A stretch of 64,000 nucleotides of DNA from positions 9,188,437 through 9,252,436 of the forward strand of contig CM067307.1 of NCBI GenBank assembly GCA_034231615.1, read 5' to 3'. Position 1 is the stretch's first letter; every line of letters starts with the position of its first letter. The position numbers and the translations under genes were made by a program. This DNA is from Meghimatium bilineatum (Eukaryota; Mollusca; Gastropoda; Stylommatophora; Philomycidae). The notes under the pieces were generated by a model. That model did no database searches, was not told the DNA's origin, and worked only from the letters and a program-made list of their open reading frames with translations. Shown here piece by piece: positions 22,171 to 34,494 of this stretch.

Positions 22171-22710
22171 CAGAAATAAATAAGTAAAGGCAGCAAGGTG
22201 CTACAATTGTTTTCAACTATTCTAGTTGAAGAATAATATATTGTCTTCTTTGTAATTACTTCCCATCAAATGACTCAATAATCAATATATCACATTTTGA
22301 GGGTTCTTGTAGTCTACAGGGTAGCAAAAACTCTCTCGACTTTGTTCAGTATGTGGTTATCTTTTAAAGGATTTCTCCATAGATGTGGTCATGGATTTCA
22401 CATTGCCTTTCAGTTTCTCCATCAAACTCTTTTAAAATTGCTTCTTCTGCTTCCCTCTCTACCTTCCTTCTGTTTAACATTGCATGGCAGTTCTACTGAA
22501 TTTGGATCATTCTAACAACATTGTAGTTCTAATTTCTCAATATATATTTGGTTTTGGTCATTAGTTATTGAGCAGCTCACATTGTATTCCAGATAGATCG
22601 TTAAATGTTTTATCTCTACTAGAAGATACAGAAGGGTCTACACATTAATTATTCTTATGGATATCTGCTTTACTATACTTCTCATATGGCCCTTCAGATG
22701 TCCATTACTA

Positions 22711-23996
22711 CGAGGGATGGTCAAAAAGTAATGCCTCCTAATTAATAAATTAATGAAATTGGTATGGAAATAGATAAGACTCACATTAAAATGTAGTCTG
22801 AAGTCTGTAATTCAACAATTTATTTCTCAACATAGTCTCTGTTATTTGTTACCGTTTTTGTCCATCTTCGCACAACGGCATGTATCCCCGCATGATAAAA
22901 ATATGTCTTTTCCCCTAAACCAATTGCGTATGGTGTGTTTAAGTTTGTTGGTGTCCTTAAAGTGATGTCCGTGTGTATCTTCTTTTAGTGGTCCAAGAAG
23001 ATGGAAATCTGAAGGTATAAAATTGGGATTGTAAGGGGGATTTAGTAATAATGACCAGCCAAATTCTCCAATCGTATCAATGGTTGCATTTAGTGGTGTG
23101 TGGTGTGACATTATCGTGCAACAGTTGTGCAGTTCTCTTAAAAGTTTCAATATATCGATCTGCATTCATTGTGTTCCTTTGTTACAAGAAGTAGAGAAGA
23201 ATCACACCCTTCTCATTCCAAAACATGAAGGCCATAAATTTTCCTACTGATGGTGAACTTTTGAGCTTCTTTCTTGATGTTGCGTGATGCCATTCCATTG
23301 ACTACTTCGTGGACTCTGGTTAAAAAAAAATGAACCCAATTCTCATCGCCTTTCGCAATATTCGATAAAAACTCATCTACTTCAGTTTTCTAACTGTGCA
23401 GAAGGTTAATGGCTATGGTTTTCCTATTTCTTTCTTTATGTTTGTCTGTCAACATTCTGGGCACCCAATGTGCACAAACCTTTGAATAACCCGGATCTTT
23501 AGCGATGTTCTGGATTCTACTTTACTAATGATCAACATGGCATGCAGTTCATACAGTGTTACCCGACGATCACCACTAATGATATCATAAACTCAATGAG
23601 TGCTGTGTGGTGTCACAGCGGCAGATAGACGACCAGTCCGATTTGTGCCATCCTTTGAGAATGTACCTACTTTAGCTGTGTCACAATGATGTACCCAACA
23701 TCGGACAGTGCAAACATCCACTGTTGAATCTCCATAAACATCCTTCAAACATTCATGGATGTGAATTGGGGTCTTGCCTTCATAATTGAGAAATTTTATG
23801 AAATATAGTTGTTTTAACCATACCCCGTACTTCTTTGGCAGCCCTTTTTAAACTGTTACTGTGTTTGAATCTGTTAATGAAACAGGTTGGTTATGCTATA
23901 CATTGCAGAAGATAGGGAATTCTTGCAAAATTAACAAATTGCACACCAATACAGTATTTACTTAGGTAATATAATTAGGAGGATGTAATTGCCCTA
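22711..23996 (-). mobile_element. decayed mariner transposon
   Basis: The 1,286-bp element is flanked by TA (22709-22710, 23997-23998), with diverged ends sharing AGGG and the CCTCCTAATTA block (left CGAGGGATGGTCAAAAAGTA; right, reversed, TAGGGCAATTACATCCTCC). The minus strand encodes a broken mariner transposase. The first catalytic Asp is in GDENWVHFF (about 23345), the second in LLHDN-TPHT (about 23114), and the third is in the NPNFIPSDFHLLGPLKE segment (about 22999), with IGEFGWSLL between. The last 107 codons are open (22842-23165), but the HDN segment is in another frame and upstream parts contain stops. Length and motifs fit the family. It is not functional. Confidence 0.9.
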
Positions 23997-24739
23997 TAAG
24001 ATCCACTATACTTGGCAACAACACTATAGTGTGTTCCAAATGATTGGCCCCCAAACTTCACTTAATATCTCAATAACCAATAATAAAATAGACATTGATT
24101 TTTGCATGTGACTACATTGCAGATGACCCTATAATTTTATAATTCAAAAATATGCAGGTGTTCTGATTAATTTTGAAGTGCACATTTCTTTGAAGCTTGT
24201 TTCAGTCAGAATTATTCTGTCCCCAAAGATTGAAATTTACGGTAATTTAACATTTGACATTCACCTTAGAAATGTGGTAAATTTGTTACATAGACAGGAA
24301 ATGTAGTTCAATTTCGTACTTAAAATAGCATGTTGTGCTCATTCTGTATGATTCTCGAAGATGTTTTGCTTTTTTCCCGATTGCACACATATTGAAAATC
24401 CATAGAAAGAGCTGTAGAACTTAAAATCTTTAGGAAGATTCCTACACACTAAAACTAAAATTCTAACAATCATGCACAGATCCTACTATAAACTGAAGAA
24501 CATTAAAATCCTTATCATTAGCACCTATCAGTTAATTTTTATTTTAGTCTGCCTTTCCGTTACCCCAAGATCTAAATTCTATACCAATAATGATATAATT
24601 GAAAAAGTTTGGCATAACATGATCAATTTAAATCAGTTATTCTCTTTCTGATGATAGTGTAACTGTTGTTGCTGATCAACAATAACATGATAATAAGATT
24701 TTATTTTGGCAAGATCATGAGGTGACATATGTCTTCATA

Positions 24740-25005
24740 TTATTCTGTCTTTGTTCTCAAACTCCTATAGATTAGCAGGATTTAGTCTGGAGAATGGAAT
24801 GTGTTATTTACAGCTCAGCTGTGATATCTGCACCTTTTGACCTGACGCATCTGACTTAATCATGACACTTGGGTCACCTTCACCTCATATGAGATGGGAC
24901 AGCCAACTCCACCCCCATAACCTCCTTGGTTCCCTCTTACGATATGCATGGAAAGTAAACAGTGCTGCTATTCTTTGCTCCCCTTTCGGGACCCGGGAAC
25001 ATACA
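24740..25005 (-). mobile_element. SINE-like repeat, family B (minus)
   Basis: GTTCTCAAACTCCTATAGAT, TAGCAGGATTTAGTCTGGAG, CAGCTCAGCTGTGATATCTG, ACACTTGGGTCACC, GATGGGACAGCCAACTCCAC, CTCTTACGATATGCATGG and AAAGTAAACAGTGCTGCTAT form the reverse complement of family B, full length. Confidence 0.75.
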
Positions 25006-25084
25006 GGTGAGTGACATATCTCACTATATATCTCAAGCTGTCGAAGCTTAGTAAAACTACTTTACTTCAAAAATGCATATAATA

Positions 25085-25665
25085 TAATAAAACCCACAAC
25101 CTGTCAAGGATTGAGGGATGTCACATTGAAAATATCAGCATAAAAAGACCCCCCAAACATCTCTGTTCTCAGCCTTTCGGGCAAGTGTAGAAAAATCGTG
25201 CCAGGGGCCATTCTTTGATGTTGTAAATCCACAATTTTCTCTGGTTGTCTCTTCTCTTTCCACCTTAAGCTGCTTCTTGCAAAATAATTTTAGAAAGTGA
25301 TTCATGTCTTATTACATGTTCAAACAAACAAGTTTATGCCATTTGACCACTGCCAAAAGTGATTCTTGATAACATGAATATTTTTTAATTTTCTGTTGGA
25401 CTAATATATTTATCACATTATGTTCTATAGCCTATAACTGATTTTTAATATACACCTGCAGCACTAATATTTAAAAAAAGCCTGAATCCTTCTTTCCATG
25501 TCTGCATAAAGTGTCCTGCTCTCACAACTATATATAAAAATAGTTAGCACTAGCGATCTGTATACATTTATATTTTGTGTAATACTGATCTTACTTTTCC
25601 AAATCATTTTCCGCCTTGCATTAGCAGAAACTGCAATCTTGTGTCTTGTATCTCATTTCCTAAAT
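25085..25665 (-). mobile_element. non-LTR retrotransposon, RT C-terminus and 3' tail (minus)
   Basis: This is one of the longest copies of the TGGCACCCC-tail family. The minus translation has recognisable reverse-transcriptase C-terminal features in several frames (NARRKMIWKSKISI, IYSCESRTLYADMERRIQAF, HKLVCLNM, KKQLKVERE). The 3' tail on the plus strand is AATAAAACCCACAACCTGTC. It is broken by frameshifts and stops. Confidence 0.8.
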
Positions 25666-26934
25666 TGTCATCATCATGCACACACACAGATATTTAAATA
25701 TAGTATATTGTGCTGCGACAGGCATTGAGAAGCATGGATCAGAGAACCTACATACTTCTCAAGTGTGTGCCTATAATCTGCACTAACATTACTGATTTGT
25801 CTCTTCAACTTTGATAACTAAATAGCAAAAGTAATAGTAGCTACAGTAAAATATAGTAATGGAAGTGCAGTAATAACAGCAAAAGTTGTAGCAAAAAGCA
25901 ATAGTAAATTTAGTATTAGTTTTTTAATTTTGTTTTCAAGCGGTCATTCTCAAACTTATACTGCATATTTCCTGTAGTAAATAATTTCTAGCATGAAGTA
26001 GTCCAGAGAGCGGAGATGTAGTAGTATTAATATTAATAGTAGCGCTGCAACAGGATAAATATTCTGTCAATCTCAACTTGTCAGAAAATTTACCATCACA
26101 TTGCTACACATTAACTACACAGTGTTTATACAACAACAAATTATGTGTCTGCTACACATCAACACATTACAGTAATGGTAGGGTTGACAATTATGGCGCG
26201 GTCCTATAGGGGTTAAATTGGTCAAGATGACAGCTGCTACTTTAAGCCATTCTTCAGATGAAAGCATGAAGGAGTGACAAGTAAATCTATTATTCAAATA
26301 ATATCACAGCTGCATCTATATAAGCTATGAATGGATTATACAATTTGATCTTATGTCAATAATAAATAGGAGATTGATTGTGAAATAAACTGATTTGAGC
26401 ATGCTTGTATGCATGCAACATGCTAGTAAGACAGGCAAGCTACCTTGTATATGAGCAATCATGTAAACAGACTGTGACAAATGATGACTTGTGCTCGATG
26501 GTGATAAATGAGATCTTCTAAGAATGCTTTATAACAGTTATGTCTTATTTGATAGGATAATGATAGAACAATGTTAACCCTTTAGCAGCTACATTTTTCT
26601 CAGCAACCGATCCCAGTTGTGCTAAATTCCTTCCACAATTATTTTCCTCCTGTGATGATAATTTTCCTAGAGTCAAATGATGGCAGAAAATATATATATC
26701 TATTTGTTGACGTATCCTCCACAGTACCCCTAAGACTCTAATGGGTTCTGGAATATAGCGCCTACAATTTACTGTCAGAGTAAGGGAATTTATAACTACA
26801 ATGTGTGAACAGAAACATCATTATGTAAAACCTATATTTTAGCAACTTATGAACTAGAGGGAAACCATGTCATACTACCAACTGAAAACAGTAAACATTT
26901 TATTCCTGTTTCAAATAATGATAACTGTGAGCAT

Positions 26935-27135
26935 ATTTTACAAGGAACAGTTGAAAGTGGTGAAAAGAGAAGAGGTGGACAAAGAAAATCCTAGATTGAT
27001 TACATCAAGGAATGATCTGGTCATGATTTATCTACACTACTCCAAATGGCTGAGGACAGAGGTGTTTGGAGGGCTTTTTGTGCTGATGTCTTCATTGTGG
27101 CACCCCTACAACCCTGACGGGTTATGTGTCTTGTT
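26935..27135 (+). mobile_element. non-LTR retrotransposon 3' tail (plus)
   Basis: GGAACAGTTGAAAGTGGTGA, AAAGAGAAGAGGTGGACAAA and GAAAATCCTAGATTGATTAC lead to GTGGCACCCCTACAACCCTG, ACGGGTTATGTG. It is homologous to 7870-8065 and 63700-63900. Confidence 0.8.
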
Positions 27136-27164
27136 ATTGGTATATATTCTTTCCTGAATGTAAT

Positions 27165-27560
27165 CTTCCTTATGGAGTCTCTAAACAACTCACAATTCTG
27201 GTCAAATTGATATGCGGTTTCCAAGGACGTTTAAATATTTAGAAAAGTCTTTTGTCCCTAGTTATCTTGGGTGGCCATTCCCCTGTTACTAGCAATTATG
27301 CCTTTTGTTACTAATTTTTCCATGCTGTTATGGCTCTTTATATGGCCAAATCAACTCAACTTGCTTGTTATAATGTTGTTTAGGAGCCGGCCATTTTCTA
27401 CATTTAAAGTTCTTAACATCACTTAATTCAATGTTTTCCTGCTGTCCGTGGTATTCTCAACATCCCTATATAGCATCATCTCATTTCGAATATCTCTCTT
27501 TGCCACTTTTGTATGATGAGTTCATGTTTCATACAGCAATAAATTAGCTTCTTTATCTTT
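27165..27560 (-). mobile_element. non-LTR retrotransposon fragment (minus)
   Basis: The minus translation shows KVAKRDIRNEMMLYRDVENT, LLNNIITSKLS-FGHIKSHN, then ETAYQFDQNCELFRDSIRK. This is a decayed LINE C-terminal region of a family different from the preceding tail. The two fragments are nearly back to back in opposite orientation. Confidence 0.65.
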
Positions 27561-29340
27561 TTGTGAATAAAAAAATGTAATAAAAAAACAATGAGGAAGT
27601 ACCACAACCACAGAACAAGGTGCAAGTTCTTTTATAGTTTCAGTAAAAAAGGGAAATTACTTGATGGGGAAGTGGTACAAGGGAGTTGGGAAAAATATTT
27701 ATATTGTACTGAATGTTGACTATCAATAAACACTAAGTATAAGAGAATAATTAAAAAAAAGTAATAAATTAACTTTAAATATGATGTTATATATGTGTGG
27801 TGGTGTAATGTGATATGGTAAAAGTGTGATGATTTATGTGTAACAAGGTTCAGGAATTAGATGTTCAACAGCATGATACATAAAATAAGGAGGGTGGGGT
27901 AGTGCTACTGTAAGGCTCTTCAAATTTTTCCACTACAAAAACATGAAAAATATTTCATCTACAATAACAAAAAATGACAGATCTTCAAATTCTCCCATTA
28001 CAAAAATGTAAAGATTATTTGTCTACAATATAATCTGACAATTTTAAATTCAAGTTTTCCACTCTTCTAGAGGTTTTCATTTATAGTTTATCAAATCTTC
28101 ATACCCAGTGATAAAAAATATAGCTAAAACACAAAACAAAGCAAGTAATTTGCATACATTATCTTTCCACAAATTGAAGAGCCCTTTAGTTGTGTGTTGA
28201 GCATGGGCGATGCACCGAGGAATACAAAATACATACCATCACTACTAGCTGGTTAGCATTTAAGATATGACCACTACCAACATACCAAATTCTGCTCATT
28301 CAATTTCAACTTACCTATTAAATGCGCTGATAATATGAAGGGTTGACAATTTATATTAAAAGTCACATCAAGTAAATGAACAAATTATAGAATCAATATA
28401 TGTCATCAATGTTGTAGGCCTATTTGTACAAATCAAACAGGTTTAAGTGAAAATTGATAACAAAACACACTTGATAATTCAACTCTTTATCTCCGAAAGT
28501 GTTACCTTGTTCTGCTGTAACGTATTTAGAAACCACTATAACAATTAAAGAGTTAGTGGCTTACAATCACAGCAGGTAGGTCTAAGTGGTGGTTGTAGGG
28601 ACTTAGCAGAGATAATGAGTTGATAACACACACTAGGAAGAACTCAAAGATATCTTTGTAAGCAACAAAATAAAGCATGGTGGAATGGATAAAGAGGTGT
28701 CTGAAGATCATTTGAAAATCATAAACAGTAAGAAAGCATTACTCAAGAACTAATTTAACTGGTTATTCAAAGTAGCATGGGTCAGTACCAAAGTAATAAA
28801 TCTAGCTGTATCTTTTATTGATAAACTGAGATTTCAAAGTTGTACTTTTATCAAACTTGAAGTTTTTTTAAAATCAATAATTGTAAATCTACCATATAAC
28901 AATAGTAATAATATATGAGTCTATCCACTGGGCTGTAAATATGTCTTCAATAAGGGAGAGAGGGTTACCTATTGAGTTTGGGTAATATAGGGTTTGGGCC
29001 TATATATTATTAAGATAAATGTAAGTAAAGTTTCTCTTTACCACACAATTCATTGTGTAATACAATGTTAGACCCAAATTTTGCATGAAGAAGTGAAATA
29101 GGCCCCGATATATATATATGAAGTAAAGATGATGTAGTTTATCGTTGACAGTCGCCCATTACTTTCCAAGAGGATCCAGTACCTGTTTCCTTACAGTAAT
29201 GATAAGGTTGACAACTATGACGTAGTCCAATATATAACAATCCTAATAATATAGGGGTGTATCCAGGGCCGTAATATATTTCTATGCCTTCAATGGGTTA
29301 ATATAGGAGTCAATGGTAATTTAAAGAAAATATTTCTAGT
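27561..29340. other. intron, no gene; short local duplications
   Basis: This is AT-rich sequence. A block near 28895-29010 (AATAATATATGAGTCTATCC, GGGCTGTAAATATG) is related to one near 29235-29315 (CTAATAATATAGGGGTGTAT, GGGCCGTAATATAT), and GTAATGGTAGGGTTGACAAT at 26171 resembles 29195. These look like remnants of one dispersed repeat. No exons are visible. Confidence 0.45.
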
Positions 29341-29344
29341 TGAA

Positions 29345-29420
29345 ATAGAAATGAACCTTGTACCACTTGACTAGGAAGCCAGTGCAGTAATCATTGAGCT
29401 GCTGTGGCACAATCTACTAA
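29345..29420 (-). mobile_element. tRNA-derived SINE head (minus)
   Basis: On the minus strand CAGCTCAATGATTACTGCAC, TGGCTTCCTAGTCAAG and AGGTTCATTTC give an A box, an anticodon-arm-like region and a B box in tRNA order. The T-loop is imperfect. A weaker relative lies at 51690-51745. Confidence 0.6.
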
Positions 29421-29656
29421 TTGTTTAACTACTTCACTCCTGAGTATTTTTTCACCTCTGGATGCAGCTGTTATTTATAGAGCATTCAAAATGCAGATTA
29501 ACTAGCATTATGGCTGATTGTGAACAAAGTTACGGAGTGAAAAATTTAACTGTTAAGAAAACCCCCCAAACTCAAAATAAGGCAATTTTTTTATAATGTA
29601 CTGTAACAGACAAAATTGACATCCCAATTATTTTTGACTTTATGTATTTTGTAATA

Positions 29657-30491
29657 GGGTAGCTGGGGGCAAAGAGTCACACAGGGCAAAACGTCACAGC
29701 ATTCTTTTCCTCCTGAATCCAAGGGCCAGCACAGAATATTTTTTCACTATGTTTGATTTATTTTTTTGCAACATCTTGTACTCTGCCTGCAGCTATCATT
29801 AATATCATGATTTTTTAAATGTATTAACTTAAATATATGTTGTGCTGTTTAGTAATTAAGCACATTATCTTGTCAAGCTACTTTGTTTTTTCATCAGAAT
29901 TTGAGATAGTTGCTAACAATTTGATTTGGGGTAAAGTGACGCATATTACTGAGCAAAGTGTTGCATTCAAAATGTATGAAAACTAAATTTCAGATGTCAT
30001 GAGGAAGTTGCCGATGTTGATCTAAAGCTGCAAGAGACCAATATATATATGGTTATTATGATCATCAAAACCTTACAAAGATGTTGTTAGTTTTAAAATT
30101 AAACTTATGAACAATTTTGTATCAGAACTTGTTTTCCCAGATTAAAGTTATGAAATTAGGTCTATCTATTTATTCTATCTATTCTTAGCACACATTTACA
30201 CAGTGTGCTTGACCCGTCGCAATGGTGATCTCCTTCAATTTTATAATGGTTTGTATCAACTTTTTGCCTGCGCTACATTGCCCCCAAAATGGGGAAAAGT
30301 GTTTATTTAATACATATTTTCATAAATTCTCATTCTACTGTCTACACATAGCTGTATGTTTTCAAAAACCTCATGCATGTCAGATGGATTGATAAGTTAT
30401 ATATCTGATCGCAGTTTGGTCTCTCATAGTTAATTCCAGTTGTCAGAATACGCTAAACATGAAAAGTGTGATGCTTTGCCCCCGGTTACCC
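29657..30491. mobile_element. non-autonomous DNA transposon with TIRs and TA target duplication
   Basis: The 835-bp element begins GGGTAGCTGGGGGCAAAGAG and ends CTTTGCCCCCGGTTACCC, an inverted repeat of about 22 bp. It is flanked by TA on both sides (29655-29656, 30492-30493). Internal motifs repeat the end sequence (GGCAAAACGTCAC, GGGGTAAAGTGACGC, GAGCAAAGTGTTGC). No transposase is present. A diverged second copy lies at 37503-38378. The TA duplication suggests mobilisation by a Tc1/mariner/pogo-type transposase. Confidence 0.8.
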
Positions 30492-30714
30492 TACAGCATA
30501 CTTTTATAGTATACTTTGAGCTCTTATTTATTGAAACATTTTGTATGTATTTTTTTCTTCCGATAAAACAGCATGGTATGAATTACACTATTTTATACCT
30601 GCTGATAAGGAAGTATGGGAAAGGAGATATGTGCCACTAAGTAAATTCTGCACACTGAAATGCTATCATTGGAGTATCAGAATAAATTGATCATGTCTTT
30701 TTTTTGTGCCTATG

Positions 30715-30775
30715 TTTATAATGTGGCATCCCTATGACCCTACTGGGTTATGAGCTTCATTATTACTATTATACA
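30715..30775 (+). mobile_element. non-LTR retrotransposon 3' tail remnant (plus)
   Basis: TAATGTGGCATCCCTATGAC, CCTACTGGGTTATGAGCTTC and ATTATTACTATTA match the tail family and end in a TTA-type repeat. Confidence 0.7.
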
Positions 30776-31454
30776 GTTTTCAATTTAGTCCAACACTTAT
30801 TGAATAGGGCCTATATCTTATCCAGCAATCCCTACAGCCAAAAGATTATGAGTTGATAACTAAGTCCTGAATAGGATATAGAAGCAATCACATTAAAAAA
30901 AATATCTACAGCTAAAATTACTTGTAAAATGTCAGACTAAAGCATTCATCTCAAAGAAAAATTCCTATATTTGATCTCTATTGCAGGGGAATGAATGAAT
31001 AGAGGAATAGAATAGTCAAGGATTATTGAAAGAATACTCAAGTTTAAGAAATTATGAATCTGCATATTTGGACAAGGGATGAGGATCAAAGTAAAGAAAA
31101 TTTGTCAGTTTTCAAATAAGCACTTTGTGATATATTTTATAGATATATTTTTCCATCTGTTTAACAAGTCTTGTTAAAAAGTAAAAGTAACATGTTGCTG
31201 ACATATGTCCAGGAGGTTACTAATATTATTATTTGCTGTTAAATTGCAAGTTACATTAAGTGTGGCAATATTTGTTATGATTCAATACAGAAAATGTAGA
31301 CCTCATTATGAGTTTGTTTCACATGTGCTATGAAACTGACATATTTTCAGTGGCACTGAAGCAAATTAACACCTCAATGCTGAAACTGTGTAGCAAGGAC
31401 TTGACAAATAACAACTTTACAAAATAGAATCAGGATTATGAAGTTAAAACTTAC

Positions 31455-31561
31455 TTGAAAGCAAATGCTACCAGAGCACAGATAACAACTGTAGCATCCA
31501 AAATATTCCACAAGTCTCGGATATATGCCCCTGGGTGGAGAAGGATGCCTAGATCTACAAT
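31455..31561 (-). CDS. Cav2: Cav2 exon: S2-S3 loop and IIIS3
   Basis: This 107-nt exon starts in phase 0 with [13 protein letters not shown], continues [16 protein letters not shown], ends VAFAF and carries two bases (AA) into the IIIS4 exon. It encodes the intracellular S2-S3 loop and transmembrane helix IIIS3. The Asp of NILD is the conserved S3 acidic residue of the voltage-sensor domain. [13 protein letters not shown] is characteristic of Cav2. In minus sense the acceptor is TTTCAATCCCCAG and the donor is GTAAGT. The phase joins cleanly to both neighbouring exons. Confidence 0.97.
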
Positions 31562-32449
31562 CTGGGGATTGAAAGACAAGTACATTTAAAGTATACACAG
31601 AAAAATAATTTACAACTGCCAAATTAGTTCAACTTTAGAAATGTAGTACATCACAATCAGATTAATATAGCATCTTTCCCTAGGTGGATGATTAGTGTAA
31701 CTGTATATTTAGTCCAAATATGGTGCAAATTCACTCACACAATTCACACATTCCAAATTGATGTGTGCAAAATTTTATATTTCTATTTTTATCATTCCAT
31801 ATGTTGGAAAGGCTGCAGATTTTACTAAGCAAACCATTATACTACATTATACTTCTAGTATATGATATGATTCTATGGTGTGAGTTTTCCTCCAGTAAAT
31901 ATCCCTTTATCATTTATCTTTATAGTTATATGCTCTATATTGTATATTTTGTTGTCCCCTACTCATGGGTCATGTATTGTCTCAATTCCTTTTGTCTTCA
32001 GAAACTAATCACCATGGATGATGAAGAGATGCAAGCCAGCAGACATTCCTTTCGTGGGCAGACTCCTAGATGGTGGAGAATGCCAGATGTATCATCACTG
32101 CAGATGGTGCATTTTGTGGGCAGACTCCTAGATGGTGGAGAATGCCAGATCACTGCAGATGGATCCAAAAATCTGATGGAAGAATACTGAAATAAGTTGA
32201 CCAGAAGTAGGCCTATATGCTACACCCCTAGCATGACATGATGGTTCTGGGATATTGCTTTAGTGGAATGTCTCCATTCAGAATGCATCCATAAACATCC
32301 CTAACACAAACATGCCTTTGAGACAACAAACCTTATTGCAAAAAAAATCTATCGGCAAGAGCGACCTGCTCTGCTCACATCATCATCTTTATTCTTAGCA
32401 GAGAAACAAATTTGGTGAAGTACTATCTGGCAATCACCAAAGTTAGCAA

Positions 32450-32565
32450 AATTGGTGTAAATGACATGGTATATCTCTGTTCTCTGGACTACATCTGCTG
32501 AAAATCTAATAGAACCATGATCCTACAATAGAGATCCAGCGCAAGTTGGGAAAAAAAGTTATTAA
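32450..32565 (+). mobile_element. SINE-like repeat, family A fragment
   Basis: GACATGGTATATCTCTGTTC, TCTGGACTACATCTGCTGAA, AATCTAATAGAACC and CTACAATAGAGATCCAGCGC match the family A 3' half. The element sits in the IIIS2-IIIS3 intron. Confidence 0.75.
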
Positions 32566-32984
32566 AAAAAATTTAAGCAATTCCTTATACAGGGTATCAA
32601 CAAAGTCTCTGTGCACTCACTTACATTGCTGGTGACACTACATCACATGAATTGTGGGTATTTAATGTAGATCTGTGTGTCATCATTAGCACAACAACAT
32701 CTATGAAAAAAAACACTACTGCTCATGTTAATCGCGTATTGGGTAAAGTGGTTCATAGCACAACAAAATTATTTCTTGGTCAGAGAATATAATTTAACTC
32801 TACATGCAGCTAACAGCAATCTGCTGAGTCACACAGCTCATTGGACCATGGAAATACACAACTTTCAATGACATCACATTGAGCACACATAATTGATTTC
32901 AGTGCACAGTAACTTTAAAGACACCCTATACAATATACCAAAATAACACACCTTGCAAGATCAAAGTGAATGATATAGTATTAA

Positions 32985-33604
32985 AACAGATCCACCAATC
33001 TAGGTACAATGATTACAGCAGATGGAAGAAGTTTAACAGAAATAAGATGCGGAATAGGACAGGCAAAAACAACATTCAGATAAATGAAAAATATACTGTG
33101 TAATATGACCTTGTCATTAGAGGTGAGAAAGAGAGTTCTGCAGTGCTATATAACCCCTGTACTAACATATGGGTGCGAGTCTTGGACAATAAACAAACTG
33201 GAAAGTGGGAAATTGGAGGCAACAGAGATGTGGTTCTACAGAAGAATGCTGAGAATACCATGGACTGCCATAAAAACTAATGTAGAGGTGTTGAAAGAGT
33301 CAAATGTGAAACAGACCTTAATCAACAATATAAAACAAATCAATATAAAACAAAAAGGCAATCTTCTTTTTTTGGCCACTTCATGAGACAGGCAGGTTCA
33401 GAGAACATAGTCACAACAGGCAAGATTGAAGGCACCAGAGACAGAGGGCGACAACGTGAGAAAATATTAGACAGTTTGACAACCTGGCACAGCAAGGAAA
33501 CAACAACGACTTTGATACATAATACTGTGGACAGAGAGCTGTTGAGAGCCATGACCGCCTACATCCCCCGACATGATACCTGATGATGATGATGATGATG
33601 ATAC
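32985..33604 (+). mobile_element. RTE-like LINE 3' part with (GAT)n tail
   Basis: Homologous and very similar to 40855-41440. The translation gives TMITADGRS-TEIRCRIGQA, ILCNMTLSLEVRKRVLQCY, ITPVLTYGCESWTINKLES, a MLRIPWTA stretch and, after a frame break, REKILDSLTTWHSKE, then a double stop and (GAT)n from 33584. YGCESW and the PW-TA segment are reverse-transcriptase C-terminal landmarks of APE-type LINEs. It is 5'-truncated and frameshifted around 33355-33400. It ends 38 bp from the IIIS1-S2 exon. Confidence 0.9.
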
Positions 33605-33642
33605 AATATACATGTATAGAAGCAGCAATTATGCTAACCAAC

Positions 33643-33832
33643 CTTGAGTATCAGTTCAATGGTAAACACGCCTGTGAAAACATAGTCAAAATAATTAAGA
33701 ATCTCATTCCGGTAAGAGTCTTCTACGACCGGATCTTCTGCTGCTAGTGCCACTGAACTGGCACAGATGACAATCATTATGAAGAGGTCAAAGTAGCGAA
33801 GATTCACCACGAAGTGACAGAAGCGGCGTACA
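33643..33832 (-). CDS. Cav2: Cav2 exon: IIIS1-IIIS2
   Basis: This 190-nt exon has one base finishing a Pro codon, then 63 codons from [15 protein letters not shown] to FTIELILK. It encodes helix IIIS1 ([19 protein letters not shown]), the S1-S2 extracellular loop ([12 protein letters not shown]) and most of IIIS2 ([17 protein letters not shown]). LAAEDPV and YVFTGVFT are family hallmarks. In minus sense the acceptor is TTTTTGTTTGCAG and the donor is GTTGGT, weaker than the other donors because it lacks the usual A at position +3. Its phases match 38718 upstream and 31455 downstream. Confidence 0.97.
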
Positions 33833-34494
33833 CTGCAAACAAAAATATTAAAAATTGAATTAGTTCTAACTTCCAGAATAAATACTTGTATTCTTTCTGC
33901 CAATATTATTGAGGTGTACACAGGCCACAAATCCATCTTCAACAAGTAGTTATATTCAAGTTTTTAAGGTTCTTAAAAGGTTCTCCCTATACTTTCCCTA
34001 TAATGTACACTTCTATGCCATCTCTCCACATGCCATCCGTTCCTCCAATTATTAAACATCTAGTCCAATATTGGTCATGTATAGAGTGGTCTGCTTTAGG
34101 TCATCTTTGGTTCCCCGCAACTTGTTTTGCAGAGAAGCTTCTGTGGGCCAGATTGTCGTTCTGTGAACAGCGGACTGGGACAATCCTGTAGTATGTGCTC
34201 TGATGTCTGTGTTGCTGCTCAGTAGATGCAGGAAACAGTCACTGATACTGATTCATTGTGTGCTTTTTAGATTACAGAGTCCTGTTCGCAGTCGAAATAT
34301 TGCGATATGTTCCTTTCTGTTGAATTTGTTAATGTTGTTTTGCTCAGGGCTATAGCTTTCGATTAGTTCTCTCCACTGAAGTCAAATCCCTCCACTTATC
34401 TGATCATGTTGCTTTGCTCAGGGCTATAGCTTTCGATTATACAAGTAAATTCAAGTAGGAAGCATGAGGACAAATGAAAATAATTCTTAAGGCA

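Noticed and set aside
31374..31622. 82-codon minus frame in another phase over the IIIS3 exon
   Set aside because: It is a shadow frame. The true reading frame is set by the channel homology and by the phases of the neighbouring exons.
33084..33583. Host gene for a reverse-transcriptase-like protein
   Set aside because: Near-identical copies at 40855 and 55655, truncation, frameshifts and GAT tails show that it is a LINE.
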